Below, in pieces: positions 35,699-44,983 of a stretch of 64,000 nt of DNA. The position numbers and the translations under genes were made by a program. The first letter of the stretch is position 1. Each line of letters opens with the position of its first letter. The DNA comes from an uncultured Bermanella sp. Lineage in GTDB: Bacteria; Pseudomonadota; Gammaproteobacteria; Pseudomonadales; Oceanobacteraceae. A model generated the notes under the pieces. That model saw nothing but the letters and a program-made list of their open reading frames with translations, did not search any database and was not told the DNA's origin. The stretch spans positions 1-64,000 of the forward strand of contig CAJXRF010000014.1 of the NCBI GenBank assembly GCA_913058575.1, in the 5' to 3' direction.

Positions 35699-37420
35699 CT
35701 AACGGTATTTAAATTCAACCGACAGCTGCTTTTGTAAACAATTAAATATAGTATCGAATTTAAACGGTTTAGTTATGACGTCATGGAAACCTGATTGTAT
35801 ATAACGCTCCACATCTTCTTTTTTTATAAAGGCCGAAACAGCAATGCATTTTGGCTTTTCATCCATACCAACAATGTATTTCAGGGCCTCTAAGCCCGTC
35901 ATGATAGGCATTTGAATATCAAGAAAAATAATATCGATTTGATTATTTTTAAGCTGCTTTAAAGCCTCAACACCATTACGAGCCTCACAAACTTGAACAC
36001 CTATTTCTTCTAACAAACTCAACAACAAGATGCGGCTCGTTTTTTCATCATCCACCACCAGCGCTCTAATATTTTGCCCTTCGGTTAAATGACTCACCAC
36101 CTGTTGGTTCGGCCCACTATTTACATCAGTGTGATTCATTGGCAAGGCAAATCCAAAGCATGCGCCTTTACCTAATTCACTATTAACCGTTATAACCGCT
36201 CCCATAAGCTGCGCGTGCTTTTGTGAAATTGATAGCCCTAAGCCCGTTCCCCCATGTTTAATGCCCGCCCCCTTTTGCACAAAAGGCTCAAACACCTCAG
36301 CCATTTCTTCAGGACTCATCCCCATGCCACTGTCACTGACTTCAAATTGGTAATAGCCTTTCTCTTTTTCATACACCTTAAACTTAACAAATCCTTGTTC
36401 AGTAAATTTAATTGAATTAGAGATTAAGTTTACTAATATTTGCCGAACACGCTGTACATCCATCTCGACTATTACACCACTGGAAACAGAGTGCTCTACT
36501 TGCCATGAAAGATCCTTTTCATTGCAGCGCAGTTCAAACATATGACTAATATCGTTTATTAATTTAATTAAAGAAACTGGTTGCAGGCTCAACTCCAATA
36601 AGCCTGATTCGATTTTTGACATATCCAATACATCATCAATCAAACCTAAAAGATGATTACCGCTTTCCAAAATATGCCGCACATATTCATCCTGTTCTAA
36701 AGAAAGCGGTTCAGCAGAATCCAGTTGCAACAACTGGCTAAACCCTAAAATGGCATTCATGGGGGTGCGAATTTCATGGCTCATACTGGCTAAAAACTCA
36801 CTTTTTGCCAAAGAACTTTTGCAGGCTTCATCGCTAGCCACCTTTAATTCTTCTGTTCTCTTGTGCACCTCTTGTTCTAATATCAGTCGATTCTCTTGAC
36901 CATCCAATAAATGCTGAAGCATTTTAGAATATGTTTTCAAGGTTCTTTCATGCCAAGAATCAAAGAAATCATCTTCTGAATGAAAAGCCACCAGTAGTCC
37001 TGAATATTTACCATGGGACAGTAAATTCGCACAAATCATTTGGCTTTTTTGACCCTTAATTTTCAACACTTGGTTTTCAACAAGCTGTTTTGTGCTTGTC
37101 ATATTTTTCACCAAATCAAACAGTGCATCTTTTTCTGCTGCAACCAAACTGGGCAGCAAATCATTCTCTCCTTCAATGGTAAACTCTTGATCGACTGATG
37201 CTGTGGCAAGGGGTTCAAAAGCAATATTACAATCACCATAAAAAGCACAATATTCAAATTTTTCATTATGAATTAAAATGTTAAGTGCTTTATTTAATAG
37301 CTCAACTGACGAATTACTTTCAACACCTAGCTCTACCAACAAATTAATGGCATTTAGTGAACTGTGTAAGCTCGCTCTTAGCTCGTCATTTAAACCATAG
37401 GAAACATTAGAATCAGTCAT
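35699..37420 (-). CDS. Hybrid sensor histidine kinase/response regulator
   Basis: A 573-residue cytoplasmic protein without transmembrane helices. An N-terminal GAF-like sensor region (about 20-165) precedes a short coiled coil, then HisKA with the phospho-acceptor His in SMSHEIRTPMNAILGF, HATPase with NLISNSIKF, SDSGMGM and GTGLGLSIS, and a C-terminal receiver with DDE and the phospho-acceptor Asp in FLDIQMP. ATG 37420 is used (TTG 37426 is in frame); it overlaps the stop of the HDOD gene by eight bases. The signal is unknown. Confidence 0.9.
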   Translation of the reverse strand: MTDSNVSYGLNDELRASLHSSLNAINLLVELGVESNSSVELLNKALNILIHNEKFEYCAFYGDCNIAFEPLATASVDQEFTIEGENDLLPSLVAAEKDALFDLVKNMTSTKQLVENQVLKIKGQKSQMICANLLSHGKYSGLLVAFHSEDDFFDSWHERTLKTYSKMLQHLLDGQENRLILEQEVHKRTEELKVASDEACKSSLAKSEFLASMSHEIRTPMNAILGFSQLLQLDSAEPLSLEQDEYVRHILESGNHLLGLIDDVLDMSKIESGLLELSLQPVSLIKLINDISHMFELRCNEKDLSWQVEHSVSSGVIVEMDVQRVRQILVNLISNSIKFTEQGFVKFKVYEKEKGYYQFEVSDSGMGMSPEEMAEVFEPFVQKGAGIKHGGTGLGLSISQKHAQLMGAVITVNSELGKGACFGFALPMNHTDVNSGPNQQVVSHLTEGQNIRALVVDDEKTSRILLLSLLEEIGVQVCEARNGVEALKQLKNNQIDIIFLDIQMPIMTGLEALKYIVGMDEKPKCIAVSAFIKKEDVERYIQSGFHDVITKPFKFDTIFNCLQKQLSVEFKYR

Positions 37421-38300
37421 GTTCAATTAAAAACTCCGCTAAGACACTAACGGACTGCTGTATGTCGCTAAAGCTGCTTTGTAAATTTGTTAATAATAGC
37501 GAATCAGCTTCAAATATTTTTGCTACCTGCTGTAATTCTTTTTTTTGCTCTTCAATACCCTCTTCGCTAAGATCGTCTCTATCTTGATACTGATAAAAAC
37601 GCACCACAAATCCTACAATACGAACCACTTGCCAATGATCCCCCATGTAATGTGGATCAAAATAATATTTCAAAGTACTAAAGGTTTCTTCTGGTAAATC
37701 CCAGCGCTTAGCCACCCAGCTACCGGCATCCCAAGCATCAATGCCCAATACCTCTCGCTCCATAGCTATACGCTCTTTACTTCCTAGTGAGGTTAACTCA
37801 GGCAATAATTCATTCATCTCTTTAGGAAAATGATGTACTTGCAACAATTGACCAATACTGTGTAATAAACCCGCCAAGTAAACGGTATTTGGATCCACAC
37901 CCACCATTGCCCGGGCCATCAAAGCAGATGATTGAGCCACAGCCTGAGCTCGACACCAATAATTTTGAAGAGAAAACACAGGGCATGGCTTGGTGTTAAA
38001 CCTTGGCCCCAATAATATCCCCACGACCAAGCTTCGTACTGTTTTAATACCCAGTACTTTTAGCATGGCCTCTTCGACTGTGTGAACAGGACTGGCAGCT
38101 GCAAAAAAAGAGGAATTGGCAATGCTAATGATGCGGGCAGTAATACCTGGTTCACTTTGAATGGCTTGTGCTAGAGAGGGCAAATCAACGTCTTCATCCT
38201 TTAGCAGCTCCAGTAATCGGTTACTGCTAGCAGAAGCGCTAGGAAGATTAATGGTTTTTAAAATGGCGCTTCGGCGTTTACGAGCTTCTGAAACGTCCAT
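37413..38300 (-). CDS. HDOD domain signalling protein
   Basis: A 295-residue protein with an N-terminal linker and an HDOD domain (about 25-235). The domain has AQAIQSEPGITARIISIANSS, the VEEAMLKVLGIKTVRSL segment and YLAGLLHSIGQLL. HDOD proteins are HD-like signalling proteins lacking the metal-binding HD pair; here the position reads HS. ATG 38300 is preferred, with GGGAG about five bases upstream; the frame is open from TTG 38360. It is translationally coupled to the hybrid kinase, so the two probably act in one pathway. Confidence 0.85.
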   Translation of the reverse strand: MDVSEARKRRSAILKTINLPSASASSNRLLELLKDEDVDLPSLAQAIQSEPGITARIISIANSSFFAAASPVHTVEEAMLKVLGIKTVRSLVVGILLGPRFNTKPCPVFSLQNYWCRAQAVAQSSALMARAMVGVDPNTVYLAGLLHSIGQLLQVHHFPKEMNELLPELTSLGSKERIAMEREVLGIDAWDAGSWVAKRWDLPEETFSTLKYYFDPHYMGDHWQVVRIVGFVVRFYQYQDRDDLSEEGIEEQKKELQQVAKIFEADSLLLTNLQSSFSDIQQSVSVLAEFLIEHD

Positions 38301-38410
38301 CCCTCCTCCCTCATGAGCCAACCATAAACTAAACTTTAGTTCAGTCGCGTCATTGGGCAAGCTAACCAGAACGATAGTAACGAGAGGAAGGGAGCATTAC
38401 AGCCTATTGG

Positions 38411-39304
38411 TTAAAGGCTTCTGGCTAATAATTCATTAACCGCCTGCGCAAACTCTGTTCCAGCATCTTCTTGTAGAAAATGCCCACCATTAAGTTTCAC
38501 ATGTGGCTGACCTTGGGCACCGGGCACCACTTTCTGAAAGAGCTTGTCAAAACCCCGAGTCACTGGGTCACCATTACTAAATGTGGTTAAGAATGGTTTA
38601 TTCCACTGCTTTAACACCTCCCATGCCGCTCGGTTAGCCTCACTGGCAGGGTTATTTCCATCTGTAGGCACTAACCTTGGGAAAGCTCTTGCCCCCGCTT
38701 TGTGAGCCGCACTAGGAAAAGGAGCATCATAGGCACGGCGTTCATCCTTACTTAAGGATTTAAAGCTTCCCCACTCAATAATACGAGCGATAGGAAACCA
38801 AGGACTGTAACGAGCAAATGTTTGCCAGGCCTTAAAAACTTTAGGCATCACGCCTTCATCGCCCGTTGGTAACATGCCATTTCCTAACACGATCGCTGAA
38901 AAGCTAGCCTCATTTTCTGCGGCTAAACGCAAACCAATTAATGAACCCCAGTCTTGGCAAACCAGCGTTATATCCTTGAGGTTCAGCTGCTTAATGAATT
39001 CAGTCATCCAGTTCATATGGGACTGATAAGAATAGTCATCGATATTGACGGGTTTATCAGACTTCCCAAAACCTATCAAATCAGGGGCTATCACCCTATG
39101 GCCTGCTGCAGCGCAGACCGGAATCATATAGCGATACAAATAAGACCAACTGGGTTCACCATGAAGCATAAGAACCACTTTGCCATCCTTCGGCCCTTCA
39201 TCCACGTAATGCATTCGCAAGCCATCTATATCTAGGTAGTTGGCTTCAAAAGGGTAATTAGGCAAACGCTTAAATCGTTCATCAGGGGTGCGAATATGCT
39301 TCAT
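38411..39304 (-). CDS. Haloalkane dehalogenase (HLD-I type)
   Basis: A 297-residue alpha/beta hydrolase cleaving carbon-halogen bonds of haloalkanes to alcohol and halide. Motifs are the oxyanion HGEPSW (48-53), the nucleophile Asp118 in CQDWGS followed by the halide-binding Trp119, the catalytic acid Asp246 in SNGDPVT, and His275 in GGHFLQE. The Asp nucleophile followed by Trp, the N-terminal RTPDERF and the acid position fit the DhlA-like subfamily I. No signal peptide is seen. ATG 39304 is chosen over GTG 39325 because it gives the common MKHIRTPDERF start. Substrate range cannot be read. Confidence 0.85.
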   Translation of the reverse strand: MKHIRTPDERFKRLPNYPFEANYLDIDGLRMHYVDEGPKDGKVVLMLHGEPSWSYLYRYMIPVCAAAGHRVIAPDLIGFGKSDKPVNIDDYSYQSHMNWMTEFIKQLNLKDITLVCQDWGSLIGLRLAAENEASFSAIVLGNGMLPTGDEGVMPKVFKAWQTFARYSPWFPIARIIEWGSFKSLSKDERRAYDAPFPSAAHKAGARAFPRLVPTDGNNPASEANRAAWEVLKQWNKPFLTTFSNGDPVTRGFDKLFQKVVPGAQGQPHVKLNGGHFLQEDAGTEFAQAVNELLARSL

Positions 39305-39568
39305 ATTTATTATTCTCTGTTCCACGTTGTGACATCACTGAACGCATTTTTGAAGGTTAACGCTCGTTAAACTATATGGCCAGCACTGGAACAGCAAAAG
39401 AAAATTCCAACAGCACACCTAATCCGTATCAGGTACAGACATAAAGCATGCTTATAGCCCCTATAAATTGAATGGCGCAACAAACCCCATAAAGCCTGTT
39501 ATAATCACGCCATTGCAGTACGCCACAGTCGCCGTATAAAAGGACTGGGCATAAGAACCGGAGCTAAC

Positions 39569-40135
39569 ATGACGATCAGCGTAACCCCTATACATTTTCA
39601 AGATGACGCCCAACTGCTTACTCAAGCAGGATTCAAAACCAGTAACACCTGGTATCACGGAACATCTTCTGGATTGGTTGCCTCTATTCTTAATAAAGGT
39701 TTATTGCCATCAGGTGACAGAGAATCTATTCAAAGAACTAAAAAAGCCATGATAACCATTGGCGACTCGTTTAAAGAAAACAAAGACCCTATCTTTCTCA
39801 CACAAAGCAAAGAACTTGCCTATTTCTGGGCGACCAAATGCGCTCAATCACGCGGCCAATTATTTAGTACCACAGAAGAGCCTGCCGTGTTATCCATCAC
39901 ATTAACCGATGATCTAAATAGCAATGTTAAAACCGATGTGGGTGCGGCTGCATTATTAATGGGAAGCGCTGAAGAGTATTTAGAAGTGATTAATCAAGTT
40001 TACACCGCCAAGGGCCTTGCCACGCCTGAAGTTGACCCTGTGACAGCTGATAGAATGGATTATTTAAATCTACTCGGTATGGCCTACAGCAAGCAATCCA
40101 TAGCCCCACAATATATTAAAACAGTAGAGGCCTAA
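39569..40135 (+). CDS. Hypothetical protein, possible ADP-ribosyltransferase fold
   Basis: A 188-residue soluble protein. The N-terminal pattern WYHGTSSGLVASILNKGLLP (28-47), then DPIFLTQSKELAYFWATKCA (73-92), resembles the H-Y type of ADP-ribosyltransferase/RNA 2'-phosphotransferase folds. In these, YHGT supplies the His and FLT...A.. follows. Candidate catalytic glutamates lie later (for example around SAEEYLEVI, 132-140) but cannot be fixed. There is no signal peptide or secretion domain. CGGAG five bases upstream supports ATG 39569. It is convergent with the globin gene. I do not recognise a named family. Confidence 0.5.
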   Translation: MTISVTPIHFQDDAQLLTQAGFKTSNTWYHGTSSGLVASILNKGLLPSGDRESIQRTKKAMITIGDSFKENKDPIFLTQSKELAYFWATKCAQSRGQLFSTTEEPAVLSITLTDDLNSNVKTDVGAAALLMGSAEEYLEVINQVYTAKGLATPEVDPVTADRMDYLNLLGMAYSKQSIAPQYIKTVEA

Positions 40136-40174
40136 TTAGCGCCCTTAATAATGTTCGACACCTAGACACTGTGT

Positions 40175-40615
40175 TTAGGGTGTGTAGGTGTCAGGATTAA
40201 TATTTGGGTAAGCAGCTTGGCGCATGACCGTTGCAATGACTTTATAGGTATCTGCCCAAGCAGTCCTTAGTTCATGGTTAAATTCATTCCCCAATCCTTG
40301 TGACAAGGCGTAAAGCAGCGCGTTTCCCACCGGCGTGTAATCTTCTGCCTTCACACCGTATTCCACATGTTTTATTGCCATATCCTGCAGCACAGGCACT
40401 AAAGTATCTAAATCATTCAAACTGCCCACCGCTAATTTTAAAGCGGCCATCAGTTTTTTACCCTGTGATTTTATATCCGACTTGAAGAGCGCCTTAAGAG
40501 AGGGATCATACTCAAACAGTTTTTTATAAAAAATATCGGCTGCCACCTCACTAATGCTTTCAACTTTTTTAAAGCTCGAAACCACTAACTGCTTTTGACT
40601 TTCCGTGATGGCCAT
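40175..40615 (-). CDS. Single-domain bacterial globin (Vitreoscilla type)
   Basis: A 146-residue globin. The proximal F8 His is His83 (AIKHVEYGV), Gln51 fits E7, Tyr30 in the DIFYKKLF helix is near B10, and the C-terminal helix has AWADTYKVIATVM. These match Vitreoscilla-type haemoglobins, which bind O2 and can detoxify NO when paired with a reductase. No reductase domain is fused. The protein is cytoplasmic. GGAG lies just before the ATG. Confidence 0.88.
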   Translation of the reverse strand: MAITESQKQLVVSSFKKVESISEVAADIFYKKLFEYDPSLKALFKSDIKSQGKKLMAALKLAVGSLNDLDTLVPVLQDMAIKHVEYGVKAEDYTPVGNALLYALSQGLGNEFNHELRTAWADTYKVIATVMRQAAYPNINPDTYTP

Positions 40616-40676
40616 TATCTCCTTCCCCTACTGATAATTATAATCTAAGCATAGAAGGGATAAATTGATTGGCAAC

Positions 40677-41930
40677 CTACTGCCTACGCCTTTTATTAGC
40701 CGTGCTTTTGCCATAGGCACGCTCTTTGGCACGGCGCTTTTGAGCGCTTTTAGAATTCTTTTTATTACTTACTGGCTCTTTAGTTAAATCGGGTTCAAAC
40801 CCTGCAAACCATTGCTGGGGCAATCGATCACCCAAAACAGCTTCAACTTCTTCTAATAAATAGTTTTCTTCAGCGGCCAACAATGAAATTGCCAAGCCAG
40901 AACTGCCCGCTCGGCCTGTTCTTCCAATTCGGTGAATGTAATCTTCAGCAATGTAAGGAAGCTCATAATTAATGACATATTGTAATTCAGGAATATCCAA
41001 TCCTCTTGCAGCTACATCGGTTGCCACAAGCACTCGAACTTTACCTTCTTTAAACTCCAGCAAAGCTTTCTCTCTGGCTCCTTGAGATTTATCACCATGA
41101 ATGGCGACTGTTTTTAATCCGTCTTTACACATTTCTTTCGCAAGATCATCAGCCCCATGCTTAGTTCGTGTAAAAATCAATACTTGTTTCCAGTTTTTAG
41201 AGCCCACTAAATACGACACTAATTCACGCTTTCGATCAGCGTCAACGTTATAAACTACCTGCTCCACTTCAGTGGCTGCGGTATTACGTTCATCGACTTC
41301 AATTAGTTCAGGGTCTTTTAATAATTTTTGGCTTAATTTAAAAATGGCATCGTCAAACGTGGCCGAGAAAAGCAGGGTTTGCCGACTTGCGGGAACTCTT
41401 TTTAAAATGCGATTTATGTCGGTAATAAATCCCATATCTAACATGCGATCAGCCTCATCGAAAACAAGCACCTCTAATGAAGAAAGGTCGATGATGTTTT
41501 TAGACAATAAATCTAATAGCCGGCCAGGGGTAGCCACTAATATGTCACCACCTTTTTCAAGCATTTTGATTTGTGGCAACAAGCTCACGCCACCATAAGC
41601 GATGGCCAAATTAACCGCGCTATTGGTGCCGTACTTAACAAAGCTATTATAAACCTGCTGACAAAGTTCACGGGTAGGCGTCAGTACTAATGCACGCACG
41701 ACGGCTTTCTCGTTAGCTTCAGTTGTTGAAATAGGTGCATAAAGCATATGCAATATTGGCAAAGCAAAAGCAGCTGTTTTCCCTGTGCCCGTTTGAGCGC
41801 CAGCCATGATGTCTTTTTTAGCCAAAATAGACGGTATGGCCTGTGTCTGTATGGGGGTTGGTGCCTGATAACCAGCCTGACTGGCCGCTAAAACAAGACT
41901 TGAATGAAGACCTAATGACGAAAAACCCAT
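40677..41930 (-). CDS. rhlE: DEAD-box RNA helicase RhlE-like
   Basis: A 417-residue ATP-dependent RNA helicase. The N-terminal Q motif GYQAPTPIQTQAIP, Walker A AQTGTGKT, PTRELCQQV, VFDEADRMLD, SATF, VATDVAARGLDIP and HRIGRTGRAG are all present. The basic C-terminal tail (SKSAQKRRAKERAYGKS) binds RNA. ATG 41930 gives the typical RhlE start MGFSSLGL; the TTG at 41960 is less likely. RhlE is chosen over SrmB or DeaD because of length and the N-terminus. Confidence 0.88.
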   Translation of the reverse strand: MGFSSLGLHSSLVLAASQAGYQAPTPIQTQAIPSILAKKDIMAGAQTGTGKTAAFALPILHMLYAPISTTEANEKAVVRALVLTPTRELCQQVYNSFVKYGTNSAVNLAIAYGGVSLLPQIKMLEKGGDILVATPGRLLDLLSKNIIDLSSLEVLVFDEADRMLDMGFITDINRILKRVPASRQTLLFSATFDDAIFKLSQKLLKDPELIEVDERNTAATEVEQVVYNVDADRKRELVSYLVGSKNWKQVLIFTRTKHGADDLAKEMCKDGLKTVAIHGDKSQGAREKALLEFKEGKVRVLVATDVAARGLDIPELQYVINYELPYIAEDYIHRIGRTGRAGSSGLAISLLAAEENYLLEEVEAVLGDRLPQQWFAGFEPDLTKEPVSNKKNSKSAQKRRAKERAYGKSTANKRRRQ

Positions 41931-42040
41931 GATAAACCACAACTGCTGTAAATTTGGCAAGTGTAGCAGATTTCACAAACACTCATTAACGACTAACGTT
42001 AAGTTTATTGAACCCAAAGTCGCAACAACACCTAACAATC

Positions 42041-42090
42041 AAACACCCATAAAAAAGGCAGATTAATCTGCCTTTTTTATGGGTGTTTTT
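42041..42090. terminator. Long bidirectional terminator between sthA and rhlE
   Basis: A perfect 22-bp stem (42041-42062 with 42067-42088) closes a TTAA loop, with internal GGCAGA/TCTGCC and A/T runs. It is the longest perfect inverted repeat noticed in the window. It lies just after the sthA stop on the minus strand and ends with a T-run on each strand. Confidence 0.93.
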
Positions 42091-42104
42091 AAAGCCTTAT
42101 AAAA

Positions 42105-43499
42105 CTAGAATATTCGATTTAACCCATTTAACGCAGCAATACGATACGCTTCCGCCATGGTTGGGTAGTTAAATGTATTGTTAACAAAATAGTTAACGTT
42201 ATTCCCTGCCCCTTTCTGTTTCATAATAGCTTGGCCAATGTGAATGATTTCGGCTGCTTGGTCACCAAAGCAATGCAACCCAAGAATCTCAAACGTTTCA
42301 CGATGAAAAAGTATTTTCAACATGCCTACGCTTTCACCGGTTATTTGAGCACGAGCAATACTCTTAAAGAATGCCTGCCCCACTTCATAAGGCACCTTCT
42401 CATTGGTAAGCTCACGTTCAGTTTTGCCAACTGAGCTGATTTCTGGAATGGTGTAAATACCCGTTGGTACATCCGTTACAAACCAATAATCATCATCTCC
42501 TGCCAAATGTGCAGCAGCAGAACGCCCTTGGTCATAAGCGGCACTAGCAAGACTCGGCCAGCCAACCACATCGCCTACTGCATAAACATGCTCAGCTGAC
42601 GTTTTATAATTTTCATCTACTTCAACCTGACCACGGCTATTGGGTTTCACCCCAACATGCTCTAATCCTAACCCTTTAGTATTTCCGCTCCGGCCGGCTG
42701 CCCATAAAATAGCATCCGCTTTAATCTTTTTACCCGATTGAAAATTCATCGTGACACTATGCTCATCAGTCTCCACTGAGTCGAATAATTCATTATGACG
42801 AATCAACACGCCATTATTACGAAGGTGATAACTTAAAGCGTCACTGATTTCATCATCAAGAAAAGGCAAAAGGCGCTCGCCTGGATTAATTAAGTCTACT
42901 TTTACGCCCAAACCGCTGAATATTGATGCGTATTCAGAACCAATAACACCAGCCCCGTAAATCACAATATTTCTTGGAGTATGCTCAAGCTTAAGGATGG
43001 TGTCTGAGTCATAGATTCGCTCATGATTGAAGTCCACCCCTTTTGGCCTGAACGGGCTGGAGCCTGTGGCGATGACTATTTGATCAGCATGCAATCGGGT
43101 ACTGGACTCAGGCCCTTCAGTGATCTCAATGGTGTGAGAATCAATAAACTGACCTTGACCGTGATACAAATGCACGCGATTACGACTGTAAAACTCGGTA
43201 CGAAGCTTTACTTGCTTAGCAATGACTCGTTCAGCTGTTTTTAGCACTCTTGGAAAGCTAAACCAGCGCGGCTCGCCGATATCCCTAAACATAGGGTTAG
43301 TATTATACGAGATGATTTGCTTTACAGAATGACGCAAAGCTTTAGAGGGAATCGTCCCCCAATGGGTACAATTTCCACCTACAGTAGCGGCTTTTTCAAC
43401 CACCGCCACTTTCTTACCTTTTTTGGCTGCATTCATGGCAGCCCCTTCACCGGAAGGTCCGGTTCCTAGCACAATCACATCATAATGATAATCGGCCAT
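42105..43499 (-). CDS. sthA: Soluble pyridine nucleotide transhydrogenase SthA
   Basis: A 464-residue FAD flavoprotein that transfers reducing equivalents between NADPH and NAD+. It has the FAD motif [17 protein letters not shown] (12-28), [18 protein letters not shown] (41-58), the NAD(P) motif [13 protein letters not shown] and the C-terminal dimer interface. As expected for SthA, the second redox cysteine of related disulfide reductases is replaced by Thr49. AAGGAG nine bases upstream supports ATG 43499. It lies downstream of nqrM and apbE, as in Pseudomonas. Confidence 0.93.
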   Translation of the reverse strand: MADYHYDVIVLGTGPSGEGAAMNAAKKGKKVAVVEKAATVGGNCTHWGTIPSKALRHSVKQIISYNTNPMFRDIGEPRWFSFPRVLKTAERVIAKQVKLRTEFYSRNRVHLYHGQGQFIDSHTIEITEGPESSTRLHADQIVIATGSSPFRPKGVDFNHERIYDSDTILKLEHTPRNIVIYGAGVIGSEYASIFSGLGVKVDLINPGERLLPFLDDEISDALSYHLRNNGVLIRHNELFDSVETDEHSVTMNFQSGKKIKADAILWAAGRSGNTKGLGLEHVGVKPNSRGQVEVDENYKTSAEHVYAVGDVVGWPSLASAAYDQGRSAAAHLAGDDDYWFVTDVPTGIYTIPEISSVGKTERELTNEKVPYEVGQAFFKSIARAQITGESVGMLKILFHRETFEILGLHCFGDQAAEIIHIGQAIMKQKGAGNNVNYFVNNTFNYPTMAEAYRIAALNGLNRIF

Positions 43500-43534
43500 T
43501 AATTTTAACTCCTTATAACCTATTTAATTCCAGC

Positions 43535-43762
43535 TTAGCGTGCCTCAAAACCTAGGTTGCTATTTTTGTTATTTTTCGACTTCTCTACTTCGGTATCGCA
43601 TATTTCTTTATCGCCGCCACACACATCGCAAGCAGACTCCATGCCTACAGCACTCATGCCACCACATGAACCAGTAATGGGTTTTCTGCCTATGATTAGA
43701 CCTACAGCCATTAACAAGACGAACAAAATCATAAAACAGAAAACAATTAATAACATTTCCAT
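43535..43762 (-). CDS. nqrM: Na+-NQR maturation protein NqrM
   Basis: A 75-residue protein with one transmembrane helix (about 3-24) followed by GRKPITGSCGG, then CDVCGG and a further Cys. NqrM delivers iron for the membrane-embedded Cys site formed by NqrD and NqrE. ATG 43762 has GAGGTG seven bases upstream; the frame is open to 43822 but those residues overlap apbE and are not conserved. It is adjacent to apbE, the other Nqr maturation factor. Confidence 0.9.
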   Translation of the reverse strand: MEMLLIVFCFMILFVLLMAVGLIIGRKPITGSCGGMSAVGMESACDVCGGDKEICDTEVEKSKNNKNSNLGFEAR

Positions 43763-43775
43763 AAAAGCACCTCGA

Positions 43776-44780
43776 TTATGGGTTAAGCCAACTTTCAAAA
43801 GCGGGCGATAAATATTCAACAAAACTGTGTTGTTTTCGCACTATCAAATAGGCCTTAATGCCCTGTTGAACTGCAAATTCTTTGGCTTTTTCTTCGCCCA
43901 TTACAAGCATAGCAGTGGCTAACGCATCAGCACGGGCACAATTATCATCGATGATGGTGACGGAGGCTAGCCTGTGCTTAACCGGTTGAGCCGTAAAAGG
44001 GTCAATGCTATGACTAAAACGCTCACCGTTGTCTTCAAAATAGTTGCGATAATCACCAGATGTAGCCATGGCCACATCCTTAAGCGATAAAATCTTTTGT
44101 ACCCTGCGCTCAGAGAAATCAGGCGCCTCTATAGCCACTTTCCAGGACACCCCTTTGGACTTTTCGCCTTTGACACGCATTTCACCGCCTATTTCCACCA
44201 AATAAGCTTCAATTCCTAATTCTTCAATAAGCTTAGCCACTTCATCAACTGCAAAGCCTTTAGCAATAGCCGATAGATCAAGGTAGCGATTCGCTGTTTT
44301 AGTAAGCGTTAACCCATTCAATTCAATGGCCTTTAAACCAATTTGAGATTGCGCCAGCTTGATCTGATTTTGATCGGGCACCAGCCTGGTGAGCTTGTCT
44401 GGCCCAAAGCCCCAAAGGTTCACAAGAGGGCCTACTGAAATATCAAAATAGCCCTGTGTTAAAGAATGTATTTGAAAAGATAAGCTCAATACCTGAGAAA
44501 ATTCAGGGCTGACTTGCTGAGAAAATGGCGCCGATGCTTGATTGAATAAACTTAATTCACTGGATTGTTCATAGGTAGACATTTGCTGGTTAATTTTAAT
44601 TAATTCAGCATCAATTTTCTGCTGAACAATATCAGCATTGATATTATTACTTTGCGAAGGCCACATGACTGAATAGCCGGTGCCCATGGTGTAACCCTTA
44701 ATTTTGGTTATTTGTGGGGCATTATTAGTGCAAGCACTCAATAAAATGCCAATACATACCCAAAATACTTTATAGCTCAC
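43776..44780 (-). CDS. apbE: FAD:protein FMN transferase ApbE
   Basis: A lipoprotein of about 334 residues (lipobox LLSAC) that attaches FMN through a phosphoester bond to a Thr in NqrB and NqrC. Features are YTMGTGYSVMW near the N-terminus, QQMSTYEQSSELSLFN, DLSAIAKGFAVDEVA, EIGGEMRVKG and SIDPFTAQPV, then a metal-binding ADALATAMLVMG. The start is uncertain: GTG 44780 gives a clean lipoprotein signal, while TTG 44804 is also open. It acts on the Nqr proteins encoded 5 kb away on the same strand. Confidence 0.9.
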   Translation of the reverse strand: MSYKVFWVCIGILLSACTNNAPQITKIKGYTMGTGYSVMWPSQSNNINADIVQQKIDAELIKINQQMSTYEQSSELSLFNQASAPFSQQVSPEFSQVLSLSFQIHSLTQGYFDISVGPLVNLWGFGPDKLTRLVPDQNQIKLAQSQIGLKAIELNGLTLTKTANRYLDLSAIAKGFAVDEVAKLIEELGIEAYLVEIGGEMRVKGEKSKGVSWKVAIEAPDFSERRVQKILSLKDVAMATSGDYRNYFEDNGERFSHSIDPFTAQPVKHRLASVTIIDDNCARADALATAMLVMGEEKAKEFAVQQGIKAYLIVRKQHSFVEYLSPAFESWLNP

Positions 44781-44800
44781 ACGCCCACCTAAAATGGCTA

Positions 44801-44834
44801 GCAAATTAATAGGCGCAAAGTATACCTAATTTGC
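44801..44834. promoter_or_regulatory. Inverted repeat upstream of apbE
   Basis: GCAAATTA (44801-44808) and TAATTTGC (44827-44834) form a perfect 8-bp inverted repeat with an 18-base spacer, just before the preferred apbE start. It could be an operator or chance in AT-rich DNA. Confidence 0.3.
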
Positions 44835-44983
44835 TGCCCGCTCTCCATGAAAAGGGCTAGAGCGAGACCAGAAACTGGGGGATTAATTGATTTAAGAAGA
44901 TTACCTGCTCTTTACTTAATATATTAAAGAGCCTGATTACCACGACGAATGGAGAAAGCAGCATTTTCTAGAAGATTGACACT

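Noticed and set aside
40157-40192. Inverted repeat GACACCTA / TAGGTGTC between the ART-like and globin genes
   Set aside because: Overlaps the globin C-terminal codons, has a 20-base loop and no T-run, so it does not look like a terminator.
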